Shown here in pieces: positions 37,900 through 51,019 of a stretch of DNA of 64,000 nucleotides. The notes beneath the pieces are model-generated. The model was given only the letters and a program-made list of their open reading frames with translations, had not been told where the DNA came from and searched no databases. The stretch covers positions 204,857 through 268,856 of the forward strand of contig NW_004450944.1 of NCBI RefSeq assembly GCF_000321225.1, given 5' to 3'. Within the stretch, counting starts at the first letter, position 1, and each line of letters begins with the position of its first letter. This DNA is from Odobenus rosmarus divergens (lineage: Eukaryota; Chordata; Mammalia; Carnivora; Odobenidae). Made by a program: the position numbers and the translations under genes.

Positions 37900-40800
37900 A
37901 ATATGTAAAGGTCTCATTGCGATGTTTGAGCAAGGTAAGACTGATGCTTGGGGTTTGCCCAGCCACCCTGCTCTTGGGGAGGGGGTGCGTGAATTCACTA
38001 ACCCACCTCCATCCAGGGCTAACACCGTGCTGAAATGTCCCCTCAAGTGCCTGCTGCCTCCCACCTTCCCTCCCGAGGGGCCCTGCCCACACTCCTGCCC
38101 CTGCATGTCTGTGCTGCCCGGGGAAACCCAGCCTCGCCTTTCTTCTGCCCGTGCACTCCGGGCGGAATCCGACACCAACACCTGCCATCCCGGAAAATGT
38201 CTTTGTCGCCCGCCCTTTTGTGTGCAGGGCCATGGGGAGCCGGTGGACCCGGGGCCGCCCCCTTTTTTGTTGCCCAAGCCAGGAGGAGCAGGATCTTGAG
38301 ATGGGCCGATAAGATGTGGCACGTGCTGGGCCGGCCTTTGACCGCTCGCCTTAATGGGCGCCTCCAAGGCCTCCGTGCAGCGAGAGCAGGTTGTCTGGGG
38401 GGCTGCTGAATGGAACAGCTGGGGGAGGAAGAGCAGACAAAAGCTGGGGGAGCACAGAGGGTGAAGAACCCGGGGATGGGCTGCAGTTTAGGACCCAGAG
38501 GGCAGGCTGGCTGCAGCAGGTGTGACCTCCGTGGGCCTCCCCTTTCTGCCGTGGCTCCGAGGTCCAGACCCGTCCCCGAGCCGCCTTGTGGCCGTGTGGG
38601 CTGGGGGTGGCCCTGGCTGCACCGACTCATGGGCTCACAGGTGGAAGGAAGACCAGATGGTGATGATGTTCACAGTCATAATGTGGGAGGACACCAGCGA
38701 GCTGTCATTTATTAACCGTGTCACCACAGAGGAAGGCGTGGTACAGATGCCCGTCATGGTCTCAGGAACTGTGCATAGGGTGGAATGTTAGCATCTAGAC
38801 TTTCGGGTTCATCCACAACGTCACCTCCTCCACCTGCAGGGCAGACGAGCAGCCACTGCCACAACGAGCTGACCCTGCGGCCCAGCTACCCTCTCTTCTC
38901 CTCTTGGCCAGGCTCTGGCCCAGTCCCAGAACTGTTCCACACCGGGCCCGCTCTCTTGAGCCCCCGGAGGCAACAAGCCCCACCAGCCCGGGTGCTCGTG
39001 GTGGGTGGAGTGGAGCAGGGCTGTACAGTCCTCTCCAGAGTGGGGGCCTCCTGCAGAAGTCTTCATTGGCCAGGACCCTGTATCCAGGCGTCCCTTCCCG
39101 CTCCCGCTACAGAGCGGCCAAGTGGGGCTCGAGTGCCCTTTGAATAGACCCCCGGCTTCCAGCAGGAGGAAAAGGCTGAATGAGTGGAGCGGCTGCGGGG
39201 CAGCTTGCGAGTGGATTTCTCTCCTTTGTGGCCCACCGGCTCATTCCCCAGCTGCTGCCTCCCCATCAATCACGGGGTGCAGCGGGCATCGCAGGAGCCC
39301 CACAGGCTGGGGCTGTGCCAGCGGGAAGTGGGGGACTGGAGGAATGCAGGGGGCACGGCCGTGCAGGCTCTGGCTGGGGAGGGGCAGCCTTCCCTTTGCC
39401 CCCAGCAGTTGGGGCCACGTCTTTCGATGCACGGGGGCCGCTTTGCTGCAGAGCTTCCTGCAGCTCCTCAAGGTCGGCCACCTGGCCGCCTGCCGTCCCT
39501 CCGTCCGCCTGCCATCCTGTCCCGCTGCTGGAATGCAGCGTGCACCCCTCCTCCCCCTCCTTGCCCTCCCCGGCTGGGGGCATTTAATATTTCCTTCTAA
39601 TCCAGAATTACTCTTGCACTTAATATCATATCTTTGAACATCATTTTTTCTCTTTTATTCATGTGCTTTTTATTTTTTATTTTTTCCTTCCCTCTCTCCC
39701 AATCAGGCTGATTACAATACTGGGTAGAGTGGTTCCTAGTGAGGAATATGAAATCTTAGTTTGAAGCGAAGGTATTTCAAAATGGAACCTTATCTAGGAT
39801 TGAATCAGGTTCATTCACCCCCATGTCCAGCTCCGAGGGGACAGAGAGAGACCTTTTGCCAATGCCGTCTCTGTCATGGAGATCAGTATGACTGTGCTGC
39901 CTTTGTCAAAAGCAGCCTGTTTTTAAAGATGAGAACCGCAGGAGAGAGCCCCGGGACATTTCCTCTCTCTGCCCGGCCTACGGGCACCAGCAGGCAGGAG
40001 ACGGTAGAGCCCCCGCGGTGGGCGCCTTAAGGTGCTGGAATTGGGAACGCACTAGGGAAGGCTGTCTCCTCAGGTCCAAGCGTGTTTGTGAGTATTGATT
40101 TCAGAGGCTCTTCCTAGAAACAATAAGGTAAGATCAGAAAATGAGAAAAGATGTTGTCAGTGAATAAGACAACTTACATAAATTAATTTCAAATGCCAAT
40201 AATAATAAAAATTTCAAAGGCCAAACCCCTGGAAGTGAAGCATTCTGGGAGGAGGATAGAAAGCCTGCTTCTGAGGTTTGATCGGATCCGGCCCGGAAGC
40301 TTGGGGTATAACACAGCCGGCTTAAAAATAGCTTATGGGGGAAGAGGGGTGATGAAACAAGCCTCTCCCTCGCAGCAGGGCCCCCGGGGGAGACCAGACT
40401 CTAGCAGCAACAGGGGCTGGGTATTGCAGCAGGCATTCCTGGATTCCTCTGAGCACCCTCGCAAGGGCCCTGGGGACGGGGAGAGGTGCAGACACGCACG
40501 CTTTGATTTTACTCCTTTTCCCTCCAGCGCTGAATGGTGCTATGCTCATCTGGACTCATTCGGGCAAGCAATTTAGTCCTGACCTCTCTCTCAGACCCTT
40601 TGGGGAATAATCCAGTTGTAACTCATTCGGTGAAATATCATATGTAAATAAGTGTAAATAATAACACTGACAGGGATCCCCAAAGCTGTCCATCAAGTTT
40701 TCCTGGCTTTTCTTCCCTTTGCTGCAGAGGCCTTTTCTCTTCATTCTTTACTTGTGGAATGGACGGTGAGGCCAGCTGAATTTCAAAAAGATTCATAGCT

Positions 40801-43800
40801 TGTTTCTGCTGCAGGACAGTCCAGAGCAAAGACCCGGAGGAAAGACATTCACGTGTTGATTCATTCGGCAAACATCTCTGCCCCAGTGACAAAGAGAGGT
40901 CGTCACAGCCTTTCTGGGGATGTGGTGGTGCCATGTCTCCTGAGGGCCGCAAGTCCTTCTTGGATCTGTGCCCACGAGGGCCTCCCCTGGTGCCCTGACT
41001 TGGCCTCTCTCTGCTTCCTTTGCAGGGCCCTGGCCGCCAACCTGAGTGCCTACCTCATGGCACCTCTTGACAAGGAGGAGATGAATGAGACTCCCCCTTC
41101 CCCCACCCCGAACCCCCAAACACAGAGACTTCGGGAAACATCACTGCTCTGCTGGCCCTCGACACATCTTCCCATTAACGGACTTCCAAAGTTCAAGGTG
41201 AACCCCACCAAAATGTCGCCGGTTGGACTTTCTCACTGGGCCATGTCGTCTTGCCCTAGAACCTCACGAAACTTGAGCTTCCAAAGAAGAAGAGGGGAGG
41301 GTCACCACCACGCAGAGACAGACGCGCTCTCATGGGCATTGACGGGGCTGCTCTCCGCAGGGATGGCAGGAGAAGATTCTGGGCTTTCCGGAAGGGGTGG
41401 AGGGCAACTGGTTGCTGTACTCTGAGTTGTTTATAAACCCAAGCAAGATTCACAGAAGGGCTGGCAAAACAGCTGCTAAACTGAGGAATTTTCTCTACAT
41501 TGATTTCCCTAGTTCTTATGTTAGATTTTATGGTTTACTCCAAATTTCATCATCATGAAAATTGGCTTTCCCTAGGGTCTTTTGCCCAGGAGAAATTTTA
41601 TCTGAGTTGCTGAGTGTTTTCCTCCTGGTGCCTGATGCCCACTAACAGGGGAGAGGTTTTTCTGACCATCCTGGAGGCCCTCAGATGACTCTAGAAACAG
41701 GGTCCTGTCCCTGTGAAAGCTCCTGTAGGTCAGGAGGCTTCCAGGGCCCAGCTCAGCACAGCGCCATGTCAACAAGCAAGGCGCACACCAGCGCAGGCGC
41801 CAGACTGAGACAGGCCCCCCTTGATGTCCCTCTGCCTCCAGAAGCTTCGCCCTGCAGTTGTGCTCTCCTGCCTGCTGCTGGGGGAGGGCCCCGGCACAAA
41901 TGGGGGCTTTCTACCCATTTGGCTCTAAGGAAGGCATGTTGAGCCTGTTTAAAAAAAAAAGAAGAAGAAATGAAAATCCCTGCCTTCCATCTGTGCTTGG
42001 CCAGCATCCTTGCTGGGGGTCTGAGGGTGTCAGCGACAGAAAAATCAGTTAGGAAGACCTGTCTGGCCCTCTGCCTCTCACCTGGGCCTGCAGCCTGTCT
42101 CCAGAGTAAGCCCGTGACTCAGAAGAGGTGGGGTGGGCAGCACATAGAACACAGCCGCTAAGGACCCGAGAAAGATCGGTCCCTGCAAGGGTGCTTCCCC
42201 ACCTCCCGTGACTCTCTGCCTCTCTGCTCTGTGCCCACTTGGGTGTTCCCCACCCCCACCCCAAAGCGGCAGCTTTGGTCCCCTTCCTGGCGAGTCTCCT
42301 GAACCCCTTCAGTCCATCAGAGTGGCCGTTTTCACTGACCAGTCAGTTCTTTCCATCCGCTGTTGCGTTGGTTTGGCTAGTACCTGACCCTTGCAGGAGA
42401 AACAAGCAGACCCAGGAGCCAGGCTTGCTTCTGGGACAAGTGACAAAGGATCGAGAAATTCCTATGGGAAGGATAGACCTTCTCAGTCTAGAGAGAATTT
42501 GTTTTTCGGCTTTAGAGAGGACTGCAGGTAGGGCGTGAGGCCCAGGCTCACAGACAGAGCAGCTTGGGGGTTACCCGAACCTGAGAGAAATAGAAGTAAG
42601 CCTTAGTCACTTTGGGCTGTTCTGTAAATGGGCCCAGTTGGTTTGCTCACTGGGGGCTTAATGGCATTAACGGGTGACTGGAAGTCACAGCATTTTCTGT
42701 TGTGTCGGCAAATGCCACAATTCTTATCTTCCCCACCCCTGCTCCAGCCGCCCACCCCCACCTTTTTAATAATTTGGACTTTCTGGTAGGCACGGTTTGT
42801 CCACTATCGCTCAGACTGCAGACTCGCGTTGAGCGGCTCCACTGGATATTTACAAAGTGCCCAGACCTCATTCCTGCAGGGGAGATCATCACCTGTCCCT
42901 GGGCTCCAGAGTCCAGGCAGACTCTGACAGCCAGTAGCTTCTGGGAGGACATTTCATTTCCAGGCTCTAGAAATCCCCTGTGGCAGAATTCTTGGATTGA
43001 GCTGAAGTGTCAGGACTTGGAAGTCATATTGAACTCCCCTGGACTTGTGCTCCATGAACCAGTCCTCCTAACCTACAAGTGGGAAACTCAGTTGTAGGCA
43101 GCATATACCTAGATCTTTCCTGTCATCCCTCACTGATTTTAACTTCCCTATGACCCCAGACTCCAGCCAGCGGTTTGGGGACTGGAGCTGCTCCTGAGCC
43201 CACTGTTGTCAGCGGCAGCATCGGGGTGGAATAGGGAGCAGGGAATCTAGCAACCAGTTTTGCTTATGATCACATGGACCTGAATCACTTTTGTTATTTG
43301 GGGTGGAAAATTGAAATGATCAAGTTCTTTTTTTTTTTTTTTCACTTAGAAAAGCAAATATTGTGCTTTTTGCAATAAATGCCTTCCCAGCAAAATTATG
43401 GAGGTTCACTCATCCGGCAGGGACCCACCTGAGTCACAGTGCTGACTCGTCGCATTAGTAGGTCAGCCATCTGTACTCGAAAGTGGCCCTGATTGGCCCA
43501 AAATGGGTAAGATTCGCCAGCTCCCAGGCAGGGCCAGGCCCATCCCCCCACTTCTCTGCACACTGATCTCTGCACACTGATTTCCGTCTGAAGCAAAGCT
43601 GATGTTCCATAGTCTCACTGAGAAGGTGTTTTTTGTAGTTTAAAAAACAACAAAATGATGACTTCTTAAAAATGGTAAAATCTGAAGTAGACAGCAGTGA
43701 GGAAATTTTGCTTGGGTGACTGTCACAGTGTCTTCATGCCGTGAAGGCTGCAGTTTGCTAAGAGCCACAGGGAGGGAGGGGAGTCAAGCCTGGCCTTCAC

Positions 43801-44384
43801 AAAAGGGGCTGGCCGATGGGACCCTCAGCCTTACAAACTAGATCATGCAGATCCGCAGACCATGCAAATCACGTCTTCCTGACCTTCCTCCTGGTGTGGC
43901 CGCCTGCGCTTCCCTTCCTGGTTCATCTGTATCATCTGGAGGCTTGAGGGATCCTTTACAACGTACTGTGACGTCACATGTAACTGTGTGTCGTGTCTGT
44001 ATCTACTGGAAAGAAATTCAACATGAAACAACCACTGTTTTAGCTGCACCCAGTACCTGTGTATGATACACACATGAAGAGAATGTTTTCTTATGGTTTC
44101 AGGTCGACAACATTTAGTTCATGTAAATAAGAAAAAGAAACTGATAAATATGGGAAATTAAGTTATAGGATGTCATTTGATTTTTGTTTTGCTCTCTCTT
44201 ATTTAATTTGCCTAATGCCTCACATCTGGGTTTATGCCTACTTGGGGTAGAGTCCACCTTTGCAGGCGCGTGCGTGCCACACCTGGAAAAGCACACGAGC
44301 TCCACTGATGACCGCCGCTCGACTCTCCAGTTTACCCTCTTTTTCTCTTTAATTCTGATTTGCTGTGATGAATTTAATAAGGTA

Positions 44385-44414
44385 GAAACACGGCACTTAA
44401 GTGCCGTATGTTTC
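44385..44414 (+). other. Perfect hairpin upstream of candidate poly(A) signal
   Basis: The 18-bp palindrome ACGGCACTTAAGTGCCGT (44390-44407) sits inside GAAACA (44385-44390) and TGTTTC (44409-44414). The stem can therefore extend past a small bulge. In RNA this would be a stable stem-loop 28 nt upstream of AATAAA. Confidence 0.6.
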
Positions 44415-44441
44415 TTTTGTTTTCTTTATAGTTTCTAGGAA

Positions 44442-44447
44442 AATAAA
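44442..44447 (+). other. RALGAPA2: Candidate distal poly(A) signal of RALGAPA2
   Basis: AATAAA preceded by a T-rich stretch (tttcttttgttttctttatag) and followed after about 35 nt by a T10 tract. This is the typical upstream/hexamer/downstream arrangement. It lies about 15.5 kb from the INSM1 3' end, close to the intergenic distance I recall for human (roughly 18-19 kb). Confidence 0.4.
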
Positions 44448-44864
44448 GTTTATCCTGGCATCTCACAAAAGATGGCTTGCTTTTTTTTTTTATCAGAGTT
44501 GCTCAAAAGCCTCTTTTTTTTTTTTTTTTTAACCAAAGCCTAATTATGTATCCCAAAATGGTAGCCAGTACCAGTCCAGGGAAGTTTACAAATGTATTTA
44601 TGTAAAGTCAGTCAGGAGTCCCTGGTTCTGATGGTCAAGAGGCTGACTTTGAGGGTTTGTCTTTTTGAGTAAGTGGTAGATAAAATGTAATGCCAGCCTC
44701 CTGCTGGTGTGGTCGAGGCCCCGTTGATGGCCCTGCCTCAGGGCTCCAACCATCACATTCTGAAGGCCTGGCCAGGTGGTCTCCACCAGCGTCCTGGGCT
44801 AGTCCCATGCTCTGGACGCCGGGGAATTTTCAACATGTTGGACAGTCGAGCTGTCTAAAAATCA

Positions 44865-44965
44865 TCCATTGGTCCATTTCACAAATAGCTGTTGAGTCTC
44901 TATTACTTACAAGACATTTCGGTGAACTCACAAAGAGTCCAGGTGCCTTCCCGGGAGCCAGGAAG
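44865..44965 (-). mobile_element. Possible L2 fragment
   Basis: caaatagctgttgagtctctattac...aactcacaaagagtccaggtgcc has the shape of the reversed L2 terminus. Weak match. Confidence 0.3.
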
Positions 44966-45074
44966 AACCTGAACTGTTGTGGCTTTTTAAAGCTTTGGAC
45001 TGGTAGCAAGTACTTTTACCACTTGGTTCCTCATAGAACATAGCTTGATGCTCTAAAGAGCTTTGTTTCCTAGA

Positions 45075-45235
45075 AGCAGTGGTTCCCAGCCTTGTTGTGC
45101 ATCAGAATCATTCAGGAAGCTTCAGAGGTCCTTCCATCTGACCCACCATGTCTGGATAGAACCTCAGCACCTAATTTTTAAAGTCCCCCTCTGCCCCCTC
45201 GAGGATCCCAACCTGCAGACAGATTTGGATTGAGT
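45075..45235 (+). mobile_element. MER5-like hAT transposon fossil
   Basis: gcagtggttcccagccttgttgtgcatcagaatcattcaggaagcttc is the typical MER5 start. The rest is degraded. Confidence 0.6.
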
Positions 45236-45959
45236 CGCTGCTGGAACCGACCCCACTGTGATGCTCTGGGCAGCCCTTACTCCCCATGCGGCACAGGTAC
45301 CCTGGGGTACCTTCCCTTGAACAAGAGCGAAGAGTCCCTGAGGCACTAACTGCCCAGTGTAGTGTCCTGCCCATCCTAATGATTCCACTTTGTAGATGGC
45401 CCCGCTCCCTCCAGGATAATTTATGGATTCTCTTCAGATCTGGAAATAGTTATTTGAATTTCACAGGATATTGTTATGGAAGTCTCATAAAGCAGTTTAT
45501 TGTCTTATTTATAACAAAAAGATGGGGGAGGGTGTCCTAGTCATCATACTTCCAGTCATTCTCAAAAAATGCTCATCAAATCTTAGGCCAAATCATGCAA
45601 GACTTTCAGCAGAATTCCAAAAAGAATCCAACTTCCACTGGTTCCAAAAGGACCATTGCTACAAGTTGTGTTCTCAAAATTTCTTGGCTTTTGCCAGGTG
45701 CCAGGTTTTAAAGAAAGAACACCTTTAAGGTACACCCTGGCCATAATAAAATACCCTTTTACTGGAAAAATGCCAGAGTGTTTTACGTTTGCTGCAGTAC
45801 AGAGCATCTCTCAGCAATAAGACTCAGACGTTTATATTTGTTCACATCTGTACACATTTGAGCTAGCGTTATAGTCTTGTGTATGTGTATAAACTAAATT
45901 GAGGCCCCTTTGATTTATTAAACAGTTTATGTCAAGAGGAACTATTATCATTTACTCTT

Positions 45960-46200
45960 CTGTAAATGGAAATGGTTTTAATTGCATTTCATTTTTCAAA
46001 TCATAAAGCTAAGGTCAGGGAGATGGAACACACTGCAAACATCATCCCCATGTATCTGGTCTACCCAGGACTATCAGCTATACTGTCTCCACACTCCCAC
46101 CACCTCCTGCAGCTACTGAAATCAAGGCCCAAAGATGGCTACCTGGGGCTCACACAGCTAGAAAGTGGAGCTCCAAGAAGGAGCTAGGTTTCCTGGCCCC
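45960..46200 (-). mobile_element. MIR SINE
   Basis: aaagctaaggtcagggagatgg and then ggggctcacacagctagaaagtggagctccaag match reversed MIR. Confidence 0.5.
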
Positions 46201-48179
46201 GTTTTTTGACCGCGACTCTGACCAGCAGCAGTCACAGATGTTCATCAGTGCACAGACTCTTAGTAGTTTCCATGTTCCTTCTGGCCCCTGTGAAGGTTTC
46301 CCTGGGGCCAAGTCAGAAGCCACCCTGACCTTTCTCTCACTTGGACCAGGCACAACAGGGACCAGCGTTTTCTAGCATCAGGGAACTTGTTTTACTGGGA
46401 TACTCTCCCAAAGGGCAAAGAAGATAATACTGTTATTGACCTTCCTCTATTACTCTGGAAAACTTTGGATAATACATCGCTGGAAAGAAAAATGGCTCGT
46501 GTCTTCAGATCTGAAAAACAGACTATGGCAAAGAACCAGGAGCAAGAACAGGTCATACAGGGTGATATGTGCCACACTCTAGAAGGCCCCCCTGCACTCT
46601 GCACACACAGCTCCTAAGCATGATGGAGCTCTTGCCACAGTTTGGCCACAATATTCTGTTTGTTGTTTCCTGAGAAAAGGTTTATGTTTCAAGAGTTAAG
46701 ACGGTGAAGACACATCAGTGTCCTTGCATGCCGCAAAGACCACCCTTGAGCAGAACAAAAAGAGACTGGCTCCTAAAACTGAGGCCAGAGTCTCTTTGCC
46801 TGTTGCCTACTGCAGCTTAAACCACAACCTCACCCCCAGACAACCTACCAAGCCCAGTTGACAGTGCCAGGAATCAGGGGCATTTTAAACAGGAGCACCA
46901 TCCTCTCTGTCCCAAATAGGCTCTCAGAAGTGCCCTCCAAAACCAGCAGATGACAGCAACCAAAACAGCAGGAACTCTGAAATGATGCTCTTTCTGGGTA
47001 ATATAAAAGAATTTTCTAGAATTGGAGATTGCTTCTTTTTATTGTTATCATTTTAAATTAAAAGTACTTTGAATACCCAAGTCTCTGCCATCCTAAATGA
47101 AATTAGATAAGATGAAGGGGGTGAGAATTTATAACAGGCTGTCATGTTTAGAAATATTTATCTGGAAGATTCTGCCTCTTACAGAACAAATGAGAAATCA
47201 GGGAGTCCCAGTTAGCATCCTCCCTTTTGAACCATATCTGACAAGAAAAACGCCAACTAGATTTTTTTTTACATTCACACCAAGATATTCCCAAGATACT
47301 CACACCTCATATATCAGAGGACATTGTGTCTGTAATCAAAATTTCCATTTAAGACATTATTTGGGGAAATAAAGATTAAATGACTAAATTCTCTCTGGGA
47401 CAAGAGTTCCCTTCCTTATGTGTCCAGGTGTAATTTTTAATCTTCCACTTCTATGTACCACCTGTCCCTCTAGCAAAATGCTTGTTGAGTTTGACAGAGA
47501 ATATTCTACATAAAGAGGTCACACTTGTCAGCTTCCACCTTGACGTGGGGTCCTAGGGGTCTGAAAATTAGAGTGTGCCTCTCACTGAGGGTGTGAAGTG
47601 GGAAGGGGCTTACTATTATAGCTCCTGAAAGGATCTTTTTGACTTCAGAAAATAGCCTAGCGAAGAAAAGCTTTTTTTCCCATGAATACTCAGGGACTGC
47701 ATTATGCTCCTGAGATGGCGGAGGTGAGTACTTTGGATCAATATTCCCTAAGAAATGGCCGCTGGGCTAAGTGCAGGCAGAGGGCCTCAATAACAGATCT
47801 CCCTCCCGCCAAGCCTTCAGAGCATTTGCCACAAATCTGCTGTGAACAGTTTGAACCAGCAAGGGCTGCCCATTAATGGCATCATCTTCTCCTCCCTTTA
47901 AAAAATGTCACCCCATTTTTTTTCTATGTTGATGGCTGATTATGGGTCCACTAGAAACAGTTATTTCTATGGCCTGCCTTCAGGGAAATCTTGGCATCTT
48001 CATTTTAAGGCACCAGGAAAAGGTACCTTGGAACTGTTTCAACCTGAGGAAAGAAGGCAGAATGCCAGTAAGAAAAGTCAGATCAGGGAAGATGTATTTA
48101 CTAACCACCCATGAGATTTTCATAAAACAGCCAATGTATGGATCTGTACTTTATACCATGTAGTCTATATTTTTTTCCT

Positions 48180-48650
48180 TCTAAAACTAATGATCTGTCC
48201 TCATTCTAACCCCGCACCCCATCCAGTCAATAAGCAGATTCTCTCCAGATTAATGCAAACACACACGGGGATACAGGGCTTTCTTATGTATAGAAGTAGC
48301 ATCATATAATACACATCATTACAACTTCTTTTTTAAACTTTGCAATATGTCGAGGGCACCTGTCCTCCTAATTTGTCCTTTTTTAATAGTTGCATATTGT
48401 TCTTCAGAAGAGATGTACCTTTCTTAACCCATCTGTGGGCTTTCGGGTGGTTTCCAATGTTTGTTACAACAAATGTGCCTACAGTAGACACCATCACGCC
48501 TATAGCCTGGCATACCATTGCTTTTAACTCTATAACATAAATTCCCAAAAGTGAAAATACTGAGTCAGAGAGTTTATGTAATTTTAGCCCTCATAGACTA
48601 TTTGATGATTCTAGAATTCTATAAAGTTAGTTTTGGAGTTGCATTTCAAA
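48180..48650 (+). mobile_element. Probable L1M 3' remnant
   Basis: Segments such as aacccatctgtgggctttcggg, ggtttccaatgtttgttac and aattcccaaaagtgaaaatactgagtcag resemble an L1 3' end. It is more diverged than the other copies, and a SINEC follows directly. Confidence 0.5.
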
Positions 48651-48656
48651 AGGCAG

Positions 48657-48855
48657 GGGGCGCCTGGGTGGCTCAGTGGGTTAAGCATCTGCCTTTGGCT
48701 CAGGTCATAATCTCAGGGTCCTGGGATCAAGCCCTGCGTCAGGCTCCCTGCTCAGAAAGGAGCCTGCTTCTCCCTCTCCCTCGGCCCCTCCCCCCTGCTC
48801 ATGCTCTCTGTCTGTTTCTGTCTCTCAAATAAATAAATAAAATCTTAAAAACAAA
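48657..48855 (+). mobile_element. SINEC copy
   Basis: Near-consensus head ggcgcctgggtggctcagtgggttaagc (written here as a description of the match), gggatcaagcc body and aaataaataaataaaatctt tail. Its 5' end is the closest to consensus in the window. A flanking duplication is not clear. Confidence 0.92.
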
Positions 48856-49159
48856 CACGAAGCTAGGATCCATGTCTTCTCATGTTTGGGAACTCATTGA
48901 ATTACCCATCAGCTTAAGAAAAGAAAAAATATTTTTAAAGAGTGGCACCCAGGTGAAAGGTAGAATTTCAGCCACACTAAAATGAGGCATTTGTTGGTGG
49001 GAGACAGTGAGGCCTCCTGTTCAGCTTGCCTAACCCACATGTCCCACGTGTTTCCATGATAGCATTCAGAAGAAGTCCCTGATTTTGGAGACATTTCTGA
49101 AAAAACTAATATAAATGCATCAAAATACACTATAAGTTCACCTTTCATCATTGATGGAG

Positions 49160-49300
49160 AGGAGTATAGGCTCAAGAGTCAGAGTGGTGGCTTCAGATCC
49201 CAGCTGCACACTCTCAGCGTGGCCTGGAGCCCCTGAGTGCTAACCATTCTGACTCTTGTTTCCCCACCTGTGTATTAGGGTAGTAATACTGATCATGGTG
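49160..49300 (+). mobile_element. MIR SINE fragment
   Basis: ctcaagagtcagagtggtggcttcagatcccagctgcacactc then gtttccccacctgtgtattagggtagtaatac. Confidence 0.6.
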
Positions 49301-49800
49301 GCCAGCCTCAAAGATGGCACCAGTGATCATGATCTCCTGGCATCCACACCATTGTGCAGTCCCTGCCACACTGATTCAGATGATCTATGTGGCCCCATAG
49401 AGCATACAGCAGAAGTGATGGGGTGTGTCTTCTGATATTAGGTCATAAAGCTAATGCAGCTCCCACCATGGCATCTTGGATTGCTGGCTCTGCAGAAAGG
49501 CACCAGGCAGTGATGACACTCAGGCAGTGCTGTGGACACGGACAGCCCATGGGAGGGAGCCATCCTGAAAGTGGGGCCTCCAGCCCTGGTCAAGTCTGCA
49601 TGGGACTACAGCTCTAGCTGACTGTAACCATCCCTTCATGAGGGAGCCCAAGTCAGAGCCCCCAGCCAGGCTGCTTTGGAATTCCTGACCCACAGAAACA
49701 ACCTAATGTGGTAAATGATTACCGTCCTTCTAAGCCACCAATTTTGGGGGTGATTTGTCACTACACGGTCATGATCACTGACCTAATGGCTGTCTGAAGA
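49300..49800 (+). mobile_element. Solitary MaLR-type LTR (diverged)
   Basis: It resembles MLT1 LTRs: tggcctccagccctggtcaagtctgc, gggagcccaagtcagagcccc, gaattcctgacccacagaaac, ccttctaagccaccaattttggggg. Only LTR sequence is seen. Confidence 0.5.
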
Positions 49801-51019
49801 TGAGGTGAGGACAACATGCAGAAGGCACGTGCTAACAATGGCACGTTCTAATGGTACTTCCAGTGGCGTGATGGTGAAGATGGGTGTAGACTCTTTTCCT
49901 CTGGACCCTGACCACATCACTTTACATCACTCTATTGTACACCTGAAACTAATGTAACACCTTCTGTTAACTACACACTCTCCCCTGCGCTCCCCTGGGT
50001 TCGCACACAGATGTTCTGAGGTTGGAGGGGGCAGGCATCACCTCAGGGGCTCACCTGCTTCCTCGTGTGTCTGGAGTCAGTCCCGGCTGTCAGCTGAGAT
50101 CGTACCTGGGGCTGTCAGCAGAACACCTACGTGCGGCCTCTGTGTGTAGCTTGGGCTTCCCCACAGCATGGAGATGAGATCCCCAAGAAAGACCCAGGCA
50201 GAAGCCACATGGCCTTTGCTAACCTGGTCTCAGAAGTCACACAGTGTCCCTTCCACTGCACTCTATTCGAAGAGTGGTCACAAAGGTCATTCGGTTTCAA
50301 GGGAGGGACACAGATGCCACCACTCAATGGAAGGCACATCAGAGAGTTTGCAGAAATGTTTTAAAACCTGCACCACATGGCATTAACATTATAGGAAATT
50401 CAGAATCAGTATTCTCTCACATCCTGTGGAGGGATCTGATAGACATCAAAGAACTCAAAATAACGAGAATGAGTTCTCATGAGCACTTGACCTACATAAC
50501 TCGGTCTCCACAACTGCCTTGGGTGGTACTTCGTGGCAGACAGCTAAATGCACTTCAGCCAGCTAAAGTACATAAATAACTTATTAAATGCTCTTGGCTA
50601 CCTCACAGGTGGTCCAGAAGGGCCACACAGAAGGCTTTGGGGCAAAAAGAACCAGGAGCCCAAATCACCTTGCCAGGCAAGTCCAACTGCAGCTCACACC
50701 ATGGCACGGGGCCCTCACCACCTCTGAGAGACAGATGCTCTCCATGCCTTCCGGTCTCTCGTCTGCATGCTCGTCTCGTGGGAACAACTCAGGGTTGAGC
50801 ACCTCTACCCCACGCTGTGAGGGGGACCTTACTGGAGGACACTGATCATTTCCATTTTCTTCCAGCAGAGCCTAGCTGCAAGGGAGGCTGGAGAAAGTAA
50901 TTTCTGGGGCCTGCTTTGGGGAGGCAAGACTCATGGGATGGGAAATTATCCAAATATAGGAAGAGTGTTCAAAAGGTGCAGGGTTTGCAGAAAGCATAAT
51001 CAGTGTCCGGTTCAGGTGG

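Larger units (their letters stand above)
37900..44465 (+). other. RALGAPA2: Putative RALGAPA2 3' untranslated region (end uncertain)
   Basis: Sequence after the TAA is taken as 3'UTR, up to the strongest downstream poly(A) candidate at 44442-44447. Its first about 1.7 kb (38.0-39.6 kb) is GC-rich with overlapping chance open frames; the rest is mixed. Other AATAAA hexamers at 40204-40209 and 43374-43379 would end it earlier. A strong donor-like AAG|gtaaga at 37932-37940 means part of this region could instead be an intron leading to a non-coding last exon. Confidence 0.35.

Noticed and set aside
38043..38630. 195-codon minus-strand frame
   Set aside because: Overlaps other long frames on both strands in a GC-rich block. 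Low complexity, with no splice or domain support.
39005..39637. 210-codon plus-strand frame
   Set aside because: Same GC-rich block with overlapping frames. No homology recognised.
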